Below, piece after piece: positions 34,794 to 43,500 of a stretch of 44,516 bases of DNA. The notes under the pieces are model-generated. The model worked only from the letters and a program-made list of their open reading frames with translations. It was not told where the DNA came from and did no database searches. The DNA lies in NCBI GenBank assembly GCA_013298215.1, contig JAAFKE010000031.1, forward strand, positions 1 through 44,516, given 5' to 3'. The translations under genes and the position numbers were made by a program. Source of the stretch: Cytophagales bacterium (GTDB taxonomy: Bacteria > Bacteroidota > Bacteroidia > Cytophagales > Spirosomataceae). How positions within the stretch are numbered: position 1 is the stretch's first letter; each line of letters starts with the position of its first letter.

Positions 34794-36620
34794 ATGGAAA
34801 ATTTCGTCGTTTCGGCCCGCAAGTATCGCCCCATCACCTTCGATTCGGTGGTTGGGCAGTCGCACATAACGGTTACGCTCAAAAACGCCATCCGAACCAA
34901 CCACTTGGCGCAAGCCTTTCTGTTTTGTGGGCCGCGCGGCGTGGGCAAAACAACGTGCGCCCGTATTTTGGCCAAAACCATTAACTGTCAGAATCTTAGC
35001 GCAGACACGGAGTCGTGCGGGCAGTGCGAGTCGTGCGTGAGTTTTCAAAACAACGCCTCCTTCAATATCCACGAACTCGACGCAGCATCGAACAACTCGG
35101 TCGAAGACATCAGAAACCTGATCGACCAAGTGCGTTACCCGCCACAGTCGGGCAAGTACAAGATCTACATCATCGACGAGGTGCACATGTTGTCGCAGGC
35201 GGCTTTCAATGCTTTTCTCAAAACACTCGAAGAACCGCCTGCCTACGCTATTTTTATACTGGCCACTACCGAAAAACACAAAATACTGCCGACTATTTTG
35301 TCGCGGTGCCAGATTTTTGATTTCAACCGCATCCAACCCAAAGACATTGCCGACCACCTGCTCGACATTGCCCAAAAGGAGGGTATCGCCACCGAATATG
35401 AGGCATTAGAACTGATCGCCCAAAAGGCCGATGGCGGCCTGCGCGATGCCCTGTCGATGTTTGACCTGAACGTTACGTTCTCCACCGACGCGTCTATTAG
35501 ATACGCCCAGGTGCTCGATAATTTACACATATTAGACTACGATTATTATTTTAAGACCACCGACGCGCTCATAAACGGCAGCGTAGCGCAGGCATACCTG
35601 ATTTATGACGAGATACTGCGCAAGGGTTTCGACGGGCATTTGTTTGTGGTGGGGTTGCTGGAGCATTTTAGAAATCTGCTGGTTTGCAAAGATGCCGACA
35701 CGGTGCGGCTGTTGCAGGTTTCGGAGACTGCCAAAGATCGGTACTTGCAACAGGCCATTGAGGCCGACTATAGTTTTTTGCTGTCGGCACTGAGCGTGGG
35801 GGCAACCTGCGATTTGAACTACAAAGCGGCCAAAAATCAACGGCTTCACGTCGAGATTACGCTCACGCGGCTGGCCAACATTACGGCCGTTTTGAACCTG
35901 GCAACACTCCCCGACGGGGAGCTAAAAAAAAAAATAGTCCAGGTCTCAACTGATTCTGCGCCGCCGCTGGTTGCGCAAAACACAACCGACGAAACCGCGC
36001 CTACCTACGGCAATGGTGCGGCATCGAGTGCGGCACCGAGTGCCGCAACGAGGCCAGTGGTATCGTCGGCTCTCAAAACAAGCCTAAAAAGTACGACATC
36101 GCTGGCGGAGCCGCCTGCGGCTGGGCTGCCCGCGATCGTTCCAACTGCTAACAGTGCTGCGGCTTCCCAGGCTGCGCTTCCCGCCAACGGTGCTGCGCAG
36201 GCAGACGTGGCCACTTTACCACAAACAGCGGAGGGTTGGGAAGAAAATACGAATAAGCCCTTCGATTTTGAGCGTCTTGGCGTGGTTTGGAAGCAGTTTG
36301 CCGCCCTCCGAAGCGCGGCGGGAAACTCCATGACGGAGCAAACAATCCTCAACCGCGACCTCACACTGACGGACAACGTCATTGAAATACTGTTGGACAA
36401 CGACCTACAACAAGAAACCCTGTCTAATTTAAAGGCCGAACTGATGGTTTTTTTGCGCAGTAAACTTCAAAACTCCGATGTTCAAGTTGCGCACCGGGTG
36501 GCCCCCAGCGAGGTGAAGCGCGTGCCGTACACGGCCCAAGAAAAGTTTGAAGCCCTGGCCGCCCAAAACCCCTCGCTTCTCACACTGCAACGGGCCTTGG
36601 GGCTGGATTATAACTATTGA
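34794..36620 (+). CDS. dnaX: DNA polymerase III subunits gamma and tau
   Basis: The 608-residue clamp-loader ATPase starts ENFVVSARKYRPITFDSVVG. It has the P-loop FCGPRGVGKTTCARILA, the zinc module CQN...C-G-Q-C-E-S-C, Walker B as YIIDEVHMLSQAAFNAFLK, and sensor 1 / arginine-finger segments (LATTEKHKILPTILSRCQ). Domain III ends near residue 370 (VEITLTRLANI). Residues about 390-500 form an A/T/P-rich linker and the last 100 residues are the tau-specific part. An 11-A run at codons 377-381 could produce a shortened gamma form by slippage (see findings). It follows the GABA genes closely, perhaps with read-through transcription. Confidence 0.95.
   Translation: MENFVVSARKYRPITFDSVVGQSHITVTLKNAIRTNHLAQAFLFCGPRGVGKTTCARILAKTINCQNLSADTESCGQCESCVSFQNNASFNIHELDAASNNSVEDIRNLIDQVRYPPQSGKYKIYIIDEVHMLSQAAFNAFLKTLEEPPAYAIFILATTEKHKILPTILSRCQIFDFNRIQPKDIADHLLDIAQKEGIATEYEALELIAQKADGGLRDALSMFDLNVTFSTDASIRYAQVLDNLHILDYDYYFKTTDALINGSVAQAYLIYDEILRKGFDGHLFVVGLLEHFRNLLVCKDADTVRLLQVSETAKDRYLQQAIEADYSFLLSALSVGATCDLNYKAAKNQRLHVEITLTRLANITAVLNLATLPDGELKKKIVQVSTDSAPPLVAQNTTDETAPTYGNGAASSAAPSAATRPVVSSALKTSLKSTTSLAEPPAAGLPAIVPTANSAAASQAALPANGAAQADVATLPQTAEGWEENTNKPFDFERLGVVWKQFAALRSAAGNSMTEQTILNRDLTLTDNVIEILLDNDLQQETLSNLKAELMVFLRSKLQNSDVQVAHRVAPSEVKRVPYTAQEKFEALAAQNPSLLTLQRALGLDYNY
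35924..35934 (+). promoter_or_regulatory. Poly-A slippage site in dnaX
   Basis: Eleven consecutive A residues span Lys378-Lys380 and the start of Ile381. A gain of one A (or -1 shift) leads to a stop at 35951-35953 after 386 residues; a loss of one A gives TAG at 35935-35937 after 380 residues. Both positions are just after clamp-loader domain III. Confidence 0.65.
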
Positions 36621-36709
36621 ACGAACAGGGCTTTGTTTAGGTGGGGAAATAGTATCGCAGCGGCGAACCGTTCCGTCTGCCCGTAACCGCTGCTGATCGG
36701 AAAACAAAT

Positions 36710-36797
36710 CGGGGCCGCCCGTGCGGTACAAGTTTATTACTTATGTTCGGCGATGCTTGTCAAGCCCGAACTAAACGGGGCCGCCCGTGCGGTACAA
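36710..36797. repeat. Pair of identical 22-bp GC-rich hairpin repeats
   Basis: Identical 22-base copies occupy 36710-36731 and 36776-36797, sharing the core GGGGCCGCCCGTGCGGTA. The CCGC-CCGT-GCGG core can fold into a short hairpin. A one-base variant lies at 30117-30134. They are in the 248-base gene-free stretch between dnaX and the small antitoxin-like gene. A stem CAGCGG (36658-36663) / CCGCTG (36687-36692) lies just before them. Confidence 0.85.
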
Positions 36798-36868
36798 TAA
36801 AGAACTAAAAGCCGATTGTACTTTCGTCTGCCCCACTTGCACAAAACCCCATGTTGTGTGCTCTTCTG

Positions 36869-37030
36869 CTATTTGGTGTAGAGTTTCGCACTATTTGTCT
36901 TCAAATATTCTTTGATTTGCTCAAAGTTCATATTATCCATGTCCAAAGATATTTTGTCTTTGATGGCTCTAAAAGCTTTGACGGTGTCAAACTCTTTTTC
37001 TTGTACTGGTTTTTTGGTTTCAGTCTTCAT
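36869..37030 (-). CDS. Small 53-residue protein, likely antitoxin of the PIN gene
   Basis: The minus-strand frame starts at ATG 37030-37028, 11 bases inside the end of the PIN gene, and stops with TAG at 36869. It encodes 53 residues, beginning MKTETKKPVQEKEFDTVKAF and including RAIKDKISLDMDNMNFEQIK. The strongly charged helix (FDTVKAFRAIKDKIS) and the M-x-F-E-Q-x-K-x-Y motif resemble short partner proteins often annotated beside Bacteroidota PIN toxins. The overlap with the PIN frame supports real translation by coupling. Functional assignment as antitoxin is inference. Confidence 0.65.
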   Translation of the reverse strand: MKTETKKPVQEKEFDTVKAFRAIKDKISLDMDNMNFEQIKEYLKTNSAKLYTK

Positions 37031-37478
37031 ATTCTAAAATTTCTTTTGGTGAACGTATTTCTAATGATAAATAATTTGAACGAATGTTGATTGAATTATA
37101 ACCACGAATTCTGTAAACATTTACGATGTGTTTAAAATTCCAACTTACTAAAATGTCAGCTTTGTAAATTGTCGCAGTTGCAATGTGTACGCAATCGTCA
37201 AAACTTGTTTTACCTACAACTTTCTCTGCTACATATTTTGAAGCAAGTGTCAATATTTCGTCTGTTACAACTACTCTTTCAATATTCTGTTTCGGCAAAT
37301 TCTTAAAATACTCTCTCACATTTTCTGGTGCATTCAATAATTCGGTTTCTGTCAAGTCGGAAAACACACAAATAACTTGTCCTAATTTAACTCTTTCAAA
37401 AAGTTGCAGGGTAACTTCCTCGAATTCCTTGTCAAACGCACCACCAAAAACAGAAGTGTCAAAATAAAATCTTTGCAT
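37020..37478 (-). CDS. PIN-domain (VapC-like) ribonuclease toxin
   Basis: The 152-residue PIN domain has the acidic residues expected for metal-dependent RNA cleavage: Asp7 in FYFDTSVFGG, the glutamate in LTETELLNAP, the aspartates in TSFDDCVHIATATIYKAD, and VSWNFKHIVN replacing the common LVTRN-x-x-HF. VapC-like toxins cut tRNA or rRNA. The gene is AT-rich in comparison with dnaX and the photolyase, suggesting acquisition by transfer. The probable antitoxin is downstream and overlaps by 11 bases, so the order is toxin first. Confidence 0.85.
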   Translation of the reverse strand: MQRFYFDTSVFGGAFDKEFEEVTLQLFERVKLGQVICVFSDLTETELLNAPENVREYFKNLPKQNIERVVVTDEILTLASKYVAEKVVGKTSFDDCVHIATATIYKADILVSWNFKHIVNVYRIRGYNSINIRSNYLSLEIRSPKEILEYED

Positions 37479-37578
37479 TTTGTCGGGTTATTATTTCTGC
37501 TGTAAAGATAATATATTTTTCTTGCTGTGTCCTTTTTTAGGATGTCGGAACGCATAGCACACAACTGCTCGGTCTGGC

Positions 37579-39108
37579 CTATAATTCATCCAACCGCGCC
37601 AAGTTGGTTTCGGCTTGGGCTATGATCTGGGCCTTGGTTTCGGGGTTCATTTTTTTCCAGGTTTGGTACATCATCCCAATGCGGGGGTTGCGCTCCAATT
37701 TGTCCTGGTGGCGGTCGTAGAAGTGCCAATACAGCGCGTTGAACGGACAAGCCTTAGGCCCGATCTTCTGGGTTTTGTCGTAGAAACAACCACCGCAGTG
37801 GTGGCTCATTTTATCGATATAATTGGCCGACGACACGTAGGGCTTCGTCCCCACTATTCCTCCGTCGGCAAACTGGCTCATGCCGCGCGTGTTCGTAATC
37901 TCGACCCACTCAATGGCATCGATATAAATACCCAAGTACCAAGCGTCTAACTCGTCGGGATGCACCCCCGCCAGGAGCGCAAAATTGCCCGTTATCATTA
38001 GCCGCTGAATGTGGTGGGCGTAGGCGTAGTCTAACGACTGCCCGATGGCATCTTTGAGGCAGTTCATTTTGGTGCGCCCAGTCCAAAACCATTCGGGTAG
38101 TTTTCGGGTGTGGCCAAAAAAATTGAGGGATTTGTAGTCGGGCATCTTGGCCCAATATACTCCCCGCATGTACTCGCGCCAGCCAATTATCTGCCGCACA
38201 AAACCCTCCACCTGGGCGTAGGCAACGACGTCGGGACGTTTTTGCCACTCGGCCACCGCCGCCGAGATCACCTCCAAGGGGTGAAGTATTTTGGCGTTCA
38301 TCAAAAACGACAACCGCGAGTGGTACAGCGACCAACCGCCGGGGATCATCGCATCTTGAAACGTGCCGAAATAAGGCAGGCACGATTCGGTAAAAAAACG
38401 CAACATTTCCAGTCCCTCGGGCCTCGTAACTGGCCAAATAAACGCCGTCGGATCGATGTTTCCGATGGTGGCCACCCCCTGTTTTTCCAATAAATTGAGC
38501 AGATCCGACACGTCGCGCTCAAACAACAGCGGGGCAATGGGTTGGTGGTTTTTGGGCAGTGTTTTTCGGTTGTCTGCGTCGTAGTTCCACTGGCCCGTTG
38601 CGGGTTCTTTGCCATCCATGAGCACATTGTGTTTTTTGCGCATCATGCGGTAAAAAGACTCCATGAGGTAGGTTTTTTTGCCCGTAAAAAACCTGGCCAG
38701 CTCGCCCCGTTCGCTCAAAAAGTGCTCAGAATCAACCCCTTGACTTGTAAAGGGCAACGATTCGCAAAAGTCTAAGAGCTGCTCGTCCAACCTAAACTCG
38801 TCGGGTAGCTGGTACTCAAAATGCGTAACTTTGTGCTGGTTTATGACAAAACGCAGGTTTTCGGCCAGCGTTTGTTGGTTTTCGGGATGGTCGAGGGCAA
38901 AATAAAACACCGCGTGGTTGTGGTCGCGGAGGTGTTCGGCAAAGGCGCGCATGGCCGCAAAAAAGGCCACGACTTTCTGCACGTGGTGCGCCACGTAGTC
39001 GGTCTCTTGCCGCATTTCCATCATCACGTACAAAACATCGTTGCGCTGGGCATCGTACCAAGAATGCTGGTGGTTGAGCTGGTCGCCGAGAATAAGTCTA
39101 AGGATCAT
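37579..39108 (-). CDS. Iron-sulfur bacterial cryptochrome / (6-4) photolyase (PhrB type)
   Basis: The 509-residue protein belongs to the FeS-BCP group of photolyases. The N-terminal domain begins LRLILGDQLNHQHSWYD; the C-terminal FAD domain includes GWREYMRGVYWAKMP, HHIQRLMITGNFALLAGV and WVEITNTRGMSQFADGG. Cysteines in HHCGGCFYD, KACPFNALYWHFYDRH and KMNCLKDAIG are the four ligands expected for the [4Fe-4S] cluster. Members repair (6-4) photoproducts with light energy. The gene stands alone, divergent from the cysteine desulfurase gene, which makes sulfur for such clusters. Confidence 0.92.
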   Translation of the reverse strand: MILRLILGDQLNHQHSWYDAQRNDVLYVMMEMRQETDYVAHHVQKVVAFFAAMRAFAEHLRDHNHAVFYFALDHPENQQTLAENLRFVINQHKVTHFEYQLPDEFRLDEQLLDFCESLPFTSQGVDSEHFLSERGELARFFTGKKTYLMESFYRMMRKKHNVLMDGKEPATGQWNYDADNRKTLPKNHQPIAPLLFERDVSDLLNLLEKQGVATIGNIDPTAFIWPVTRPEGLEMLRFFTESCLPYFGTFQDAMIPGGWSLYHSRLSFLMNAKILHPLEVISAAVAEWQKRPDVVAYAQVEGFVRQIIGWREYMRGVYWAKMPDYKSLNFFGHTRKLPEWFWTGRTKMNCLKDAIGQSLDYAYAHHIQRLMITGNFALLAGVHPDELDAWYLGIYIDAIEWVEITNTRGMSQFADGGIVGTKPYVSSANYIDKMSHHCGGCFYDKTQKIGPKACPFNALYWHFYDRHQDKLERNPRIGMMYQTWKKMNPETKAQIIAQAETNLARLDEL

Positions 39109-39214
39109 AAAAGTGCTTTAATGTCTAAACGCCCCACCAGCAAAGGAGGTTCAACGATGGTGCGGATAGACTTTATTGGCGGGTTTATTGTCAGATACAA
39201 TGGGTTTGTTTTTG

Positions 39215-39222
39215 TATTTTTG
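39215..39222 (+). promoter_or_regulatory. -7 box of the cysteine desulfurase promoter
   Basis: TATTTTTG matches TAnnTTTG perfectly. Transcription would begin about 39229-39231, downstream of two possible ATG codons (39176 and 39200) and just before TTG at 39242. No clear -33 motif is found at 19 bases. Confidence 0.5.
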
Positions 39223-39241
39223 CGTAAAAAACACCAACACC

Positions 39242-40390
39242 TTGCACCCTATTTATTTAGACTATAACGCCACCACACCCGTCGATGAGCGCGTGCTGGC
39301 GGCCATGCTGCCGTGGTTTTCGGTGCAGTTCGGCAACGCCGCCAGTCGGTCGCACCTCTACGGTTGGCAGGCCGACGAGGCCGTAGAGCTGGCGCGGCAG
39401 CACACCGCCGCGCTCATCGGGGCCGATGCCAAGGAAATTGTATTTACGAGCGGTGCAACCGAATCTAATAACTTGGCCATAAAAGGGGTCTTTGAGGTGA
39501 GTTCGTTGGCAAACAAACACATCATTACGGTGCAGACCGAACACCGGGCGGTGCTCGATGTTTGCGAAAATTTGGCGCGGCGCGGCGCGGTGGTCACGTA
39601 CCTAAAACCCGCGACGGACGGGTTGGTGAGCCCCCAGCAAGTGCGCAATGCCCTGCGCCCCGAAACTGTTTTGGTGTCAGTCATGCAGGCACACAACGAG
39701 ATCGGGGTGTTGCAACCCATTGGCCAAATGGCCCAGGTAGCCCACCAGAACGGCGTTCTTTTTCATTCGGATGCCACCCAGGCCGTTGGCAAAATACCCG
39801 TAAACGTGGCAGCAGACGGAGTTGATCTACTTAGTTTTTCGGCCCATAAATTATATGGCCCCAAAGGTGTGGGTGCGCTGTACGTGCGGCGCCAAAAAAC
39901 GCCCGTGCTGCTCGCTGGCCAGATGGACGGTGGCCGCCACGAACGTGGCCTACGCGCTGGCACGCTCAACGTGCCAGGCATTGTGGGCCTGGGCGAAGCC
40001 TGCCGCCTGGCAAAGTTAGAGATAGACAGTAATGCGCTGTTAATGAGCAGTTTGAGAGATACCCTCGAAAACACAATCCTCCAAAAAATTGCGGGGAGTT
40101 TTGTAAACGGCAGCCAAACCCACCGTCTGCCCAACGTAACCAACATTGCTTTTCCGAACATAGACGGCGAGCAACTGCTGCTAAACCTGCACCGAATAGC
40201 AGTATCGTCGGGGTCGGCTTGTACGTCTGCGTCGGTGCTGCCTTCGCACGTTTTAAAGGCATTGGGCCTGTCAGATGCCCAGGCTCAGGCTTCGGTGCGG
40301 TTTAGTTTGGGCAAATATACCACCCCCGCCGACGTAGAAATGGCGGCAGCCCACGTTGTTGAGGTGGTTCAAAAAATGGCGAATCTATGA
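39242..40390 (+). CDS. Cysteine desulfurase (NifS/IscS type)
   Basis: This PLP enzyme of 382 residues removes sulfur from cysteine for Fe-S cluster and thio-cofactor assembly. Motifs are HPIYLDYNATTPVDERVL, TSGATESNNLAIKG, QTEHRAVLDVCE, the PLP lysine in LLSFSAHKLYGPKG and the catalytic cysteine in SSGSACTSASVLPSHVLKAL. I prefer TTG at 39242, giving (M)HPIYLDYNATTP, the usual family start; ATGs at 39176 or 39200 would add non-homologous residues and lie at or before the -7 box. No iscU or sufE is adjacent. Confidence 0.92.
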   Translation: MHPIYLDYNATTPVDERVLAAMLPWFSVQFGNAASRSHLYGWQADEAVELARQHTAALIGADAKEIVFTSGATESNNLAIKGVFEVSSLANKHIITVQTEHRAVLDVCENLARRGAVVTYLKPATDGLVSPQQVRNALRPETVLVSVMQAHNEIGVLQPIGQMAQVAHQNGVLFHSDATQAVGKIPVNVAADGVDLLSFSAHKLYGPKGVGALYVRRQKTPVLLAGQMDGGRHERGLRAGTLNVPGIVGLGEACRLAKLEIDSNALLMSSLRDTLENTILQKIAGSFVNGSQTHRLPNVTNIAFPNIDGEQLLLNLHRIAVSSGSACTSASVLPSHVLKALGLSDAQAQASVRFSLGKYTTPADVEMAAAHVVEVVQKMANL

Positions 40391-40461
40391 AATGGATAGT
40401 TGCAGCTGAGTAGCCGAGGAGTTGCCCCCATAAAGTATTTAAGGAGTGGTTTATGATAAAA

Positions 40462-40500
40462 TTCACGCGGGCTACTGATCGTAGCAGTAGCCCACGTGAA
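40462..40500. terminator. Hairpin between convergent genes
   Basis: A 16-bp stem with one mismatch (TTCACGCGGGCTACTG / CAGTAGCCCACGTGAA) and a 7-base loop lies between the cysteine desulfurase and the convergent secreted-protein gene. T-rich sequence follows on the minus strand only (AATTTTAT), so termination is likelier for the large minus-strand gene. Confidence 0.7.
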
Positions 40501-40525
40501 CTTAAACAATAAATGTGGCATCGAC

Positions 40526-43500
40526 TCAGTTACGGATCATGCGGATGGTTTTCTGAAAGCCGTCTGCCTGCATGGTGCAGAGATAGGTGCCAGAAGGCAG
40601 CAAAGCACCATCTACTTCAACCGTGTGCTTACCAGCAGGGGTGAAACCTCCGTGCAGGGTTTGCACCCGCCGCCCCGACACATCTAAGAGCGTAATATCA
40701 ACAGTAGTAGCTATTGGAATGCTGAACTGAACGACCGATATAGTGCTGAATGGGTTAGGAATGTTCGTACTCAGATCATACCCATCGACTAATTTAGGTT
40801 GAACTTCGGGAGCAGCTTCGCGGGCGTTCGCAGCATTCAGGGGCAACCCCCGGTGAATGTCTGTGCCCGATTTAGCCCAGTAGGCGCCAATGCCATTATT
40901 GGTACCCAGCACATAAAACACGTAGTTGCCGTTGGCATCGGCTCGGTAGCAAATGTCGCCCGTGCGGTTTAGATTAGGGTTGCTACCTAAGCTGGGTGTT
41001 GAGCCATAAATATCGCCTACCGTCGTATTGCCTAAGCCAGCCGTACCCAATTTAAACAACAGGGCCTGATTGGTAAGGCCCGTCGGCTTGGACTCAAAAA
41101 GCCCCGCCCAGCGATTGGCCGTTGCCCAAGTAGCGATGGCACCGTTTTGCGTCGTTGCCACCGCTGCGGGAGCCGTAGCCACCACTACCCCAGCAGCACT
41201 GACCTGAATGGGCTGGATGCCGTAACCACTGAGGAGATACCCTTCGCTACCCAACCCGAGTGGAGTAGCCTCGGTGAGGGTGCCCAGGCTGGTGCGGCCC
41301 TGCACCGTAACGATAGTGGGCGTTTGGTTGAAAGTGCCATTGGCATTCATCGACCAACGAAAAATTTTGTTCGATTGCGAGGCCGCTGCTACGATAACGG
41401 CCGTTCGGGCTGCCACGCTGCCAATCACGCTTAACCCATCGCCAAGCCGCAGGGCGGCACCCGTGTATGAGATGGCCAGCGTTGGCGCGGCTCCATTCGT
41501 GTTCCAGAGATATACCTTAAAGGCACTTTGTTGGGCATTGGCGGTGAGGTTAGCCGCCAGTATTTTTCCGTCCCAACTGGTTTCTACATCGTTGAGGTTA
41601 AATAATCCTCCAGAAATACCTGCGGTGCTGAGTTGGCCTACGTCGGCTCCGGTGTTCCAGTTTAGCATTCGGACGGAGGTTTGGGCCATGCGCGAAACAA
41701 CGTATACCACATTGCTCGAGTAAGCGATACCACGTTCGGTATTCGCTGTTGTAGAAAACCAGGTTGGCATGGTGTTGGTGCTGGCAGTGCGTTCCCACAA
41801 GGTTTCAAACAGCTTGGCAGGCTGCGGAGTGGGTGTTAGTCCCTGAAATCTACGCATCAGTCCGGTCATTTTTTCAATGGTCACAAACTCCACTTTGCTA
41901 CCGATAGTAGGGTCGGCTTTTACCCGCCGAATCACGTCTTCCAGCATTTCCAGCGACATATCAGCATTGCCTGGCGAGACGCGGTTGGCAAAGTCATCTT
42001 GCCGCAGCCGCTGGTAGCCACCGATCAAAAAAGACGGGGTCGTTCGGGGGCGCAGCAATCCTAATATGCGGTCGGCCATTCCTTGGTTTGAGGTAGTTGT
42101 GCCGTAGAAGGTGGGGTTTGTGTCGCCCACGCGGGCTTGGTTGAAAAACAACTGAGATTCGAGCGAGGTATAGGGAATTTGGAACGGGAGGTTCTGCTCA
42201 AACAGATAGGTGGCACCCGGCACGCCCGCGTCGCGGTTGAAGAGCGACAATTTGGTCATATCGTAGTTATTCGACAGCGGAACACCCCGAAAACTAAAAG
42301 TGGTTGTGGGGGCGTAATGCTTGTAGGCGTAGATGTCATTGACCTTAAATTTGCTCATCAGCCGCTGCGACTCGGCCACTGCTGCGGCTCGGCTTTCGGC
42401 AGGAATCATGTCGGTATAGGTATAACCCAGCGGCGACAGCACGGCCATGAAGCCATCGTTGGCAGTAGCGGTTTCCATATAATAGTTAGCCACAAAGGGG
42501 CAGTCGTCCATCAGGGTCAGGTTCAGTCCCCACGTAACGGGTACCGTACCCCGTTTGGCCGACAGCCATGCCCCGCTCTGAAACCCTACACACCAGTTGC
42601 CCGAGTCTCCTTCGGTGCCAATAACTACCACATAATGCTTGGATCTGTCCAGCACCACCGACGAGTAATCCTGCACGAGCGAAGGCCGGTTATAGGTACT
42701 TGTTGGGACAGGGAAGGTGCCGTGAAACGATAAATTGCCCAACAAAACGGGCTGAAATGTAGCCCCAAAACTAGCAAACCACTGCACAATGGGCTCGGGC
42801 CAGACCCAGCCGTATATCCGAAACAGATTGTTGTAGTTTTTGCTGTGCAAATAGGTAAGAATACTCTCCAAGACATCCGTTTTCCAAGCGGCCAACTGAC
42901 TGAAATCCAGGTCACTTGGTCCAGAAATATTTGTCTGAAACATGCGCTGTTGCACGGATAGGTCGCAGAGTTCGCGGCAGTAGTAGCGTTTTGGATTGCA
43001 GCGTGGCAAAATGGTTGTTACGGCCCAATTCAACAGCGTTTGGTAATTGACATCGTTAGAAGCCGACGCGTTGTTCCAGTTGTTTCCTACCTCAATTCGG
43101 CCCGACACCGTAACGGGGCTGTCGCCGTCGAAAGCATCTGAAACCACCACCGTATTATCGACGGAAAGCCCCAGCGTCGTAGCCATGGCGGGGGTACAAG
43201 GCAGCCGGTTGGTTAGCCCCCCCAGCGTGCCAGCATATTCGGCCTGCCAGTATACCTTATCGTTGGGATAGTTGGCAATCGTTTTCGACAAATCGTAGGT
43301 AATGGCCCCGTTAATGAACGGGCGAAACCGATTTACCAAGGCTTCTACGGTCGTTATTTCTTCGAATGTCACGTTGCCCCGGCTTCTGTAGAGGGCTTCA
43401 AACTGCTCGTCGGTTTGGTTGTATGCCCAGTTTTCGTACACATTGCGCAGATACAGCCGGGCCGAATCGCGGTTGACGATCCCAGCCAGCGTCACGGCGA

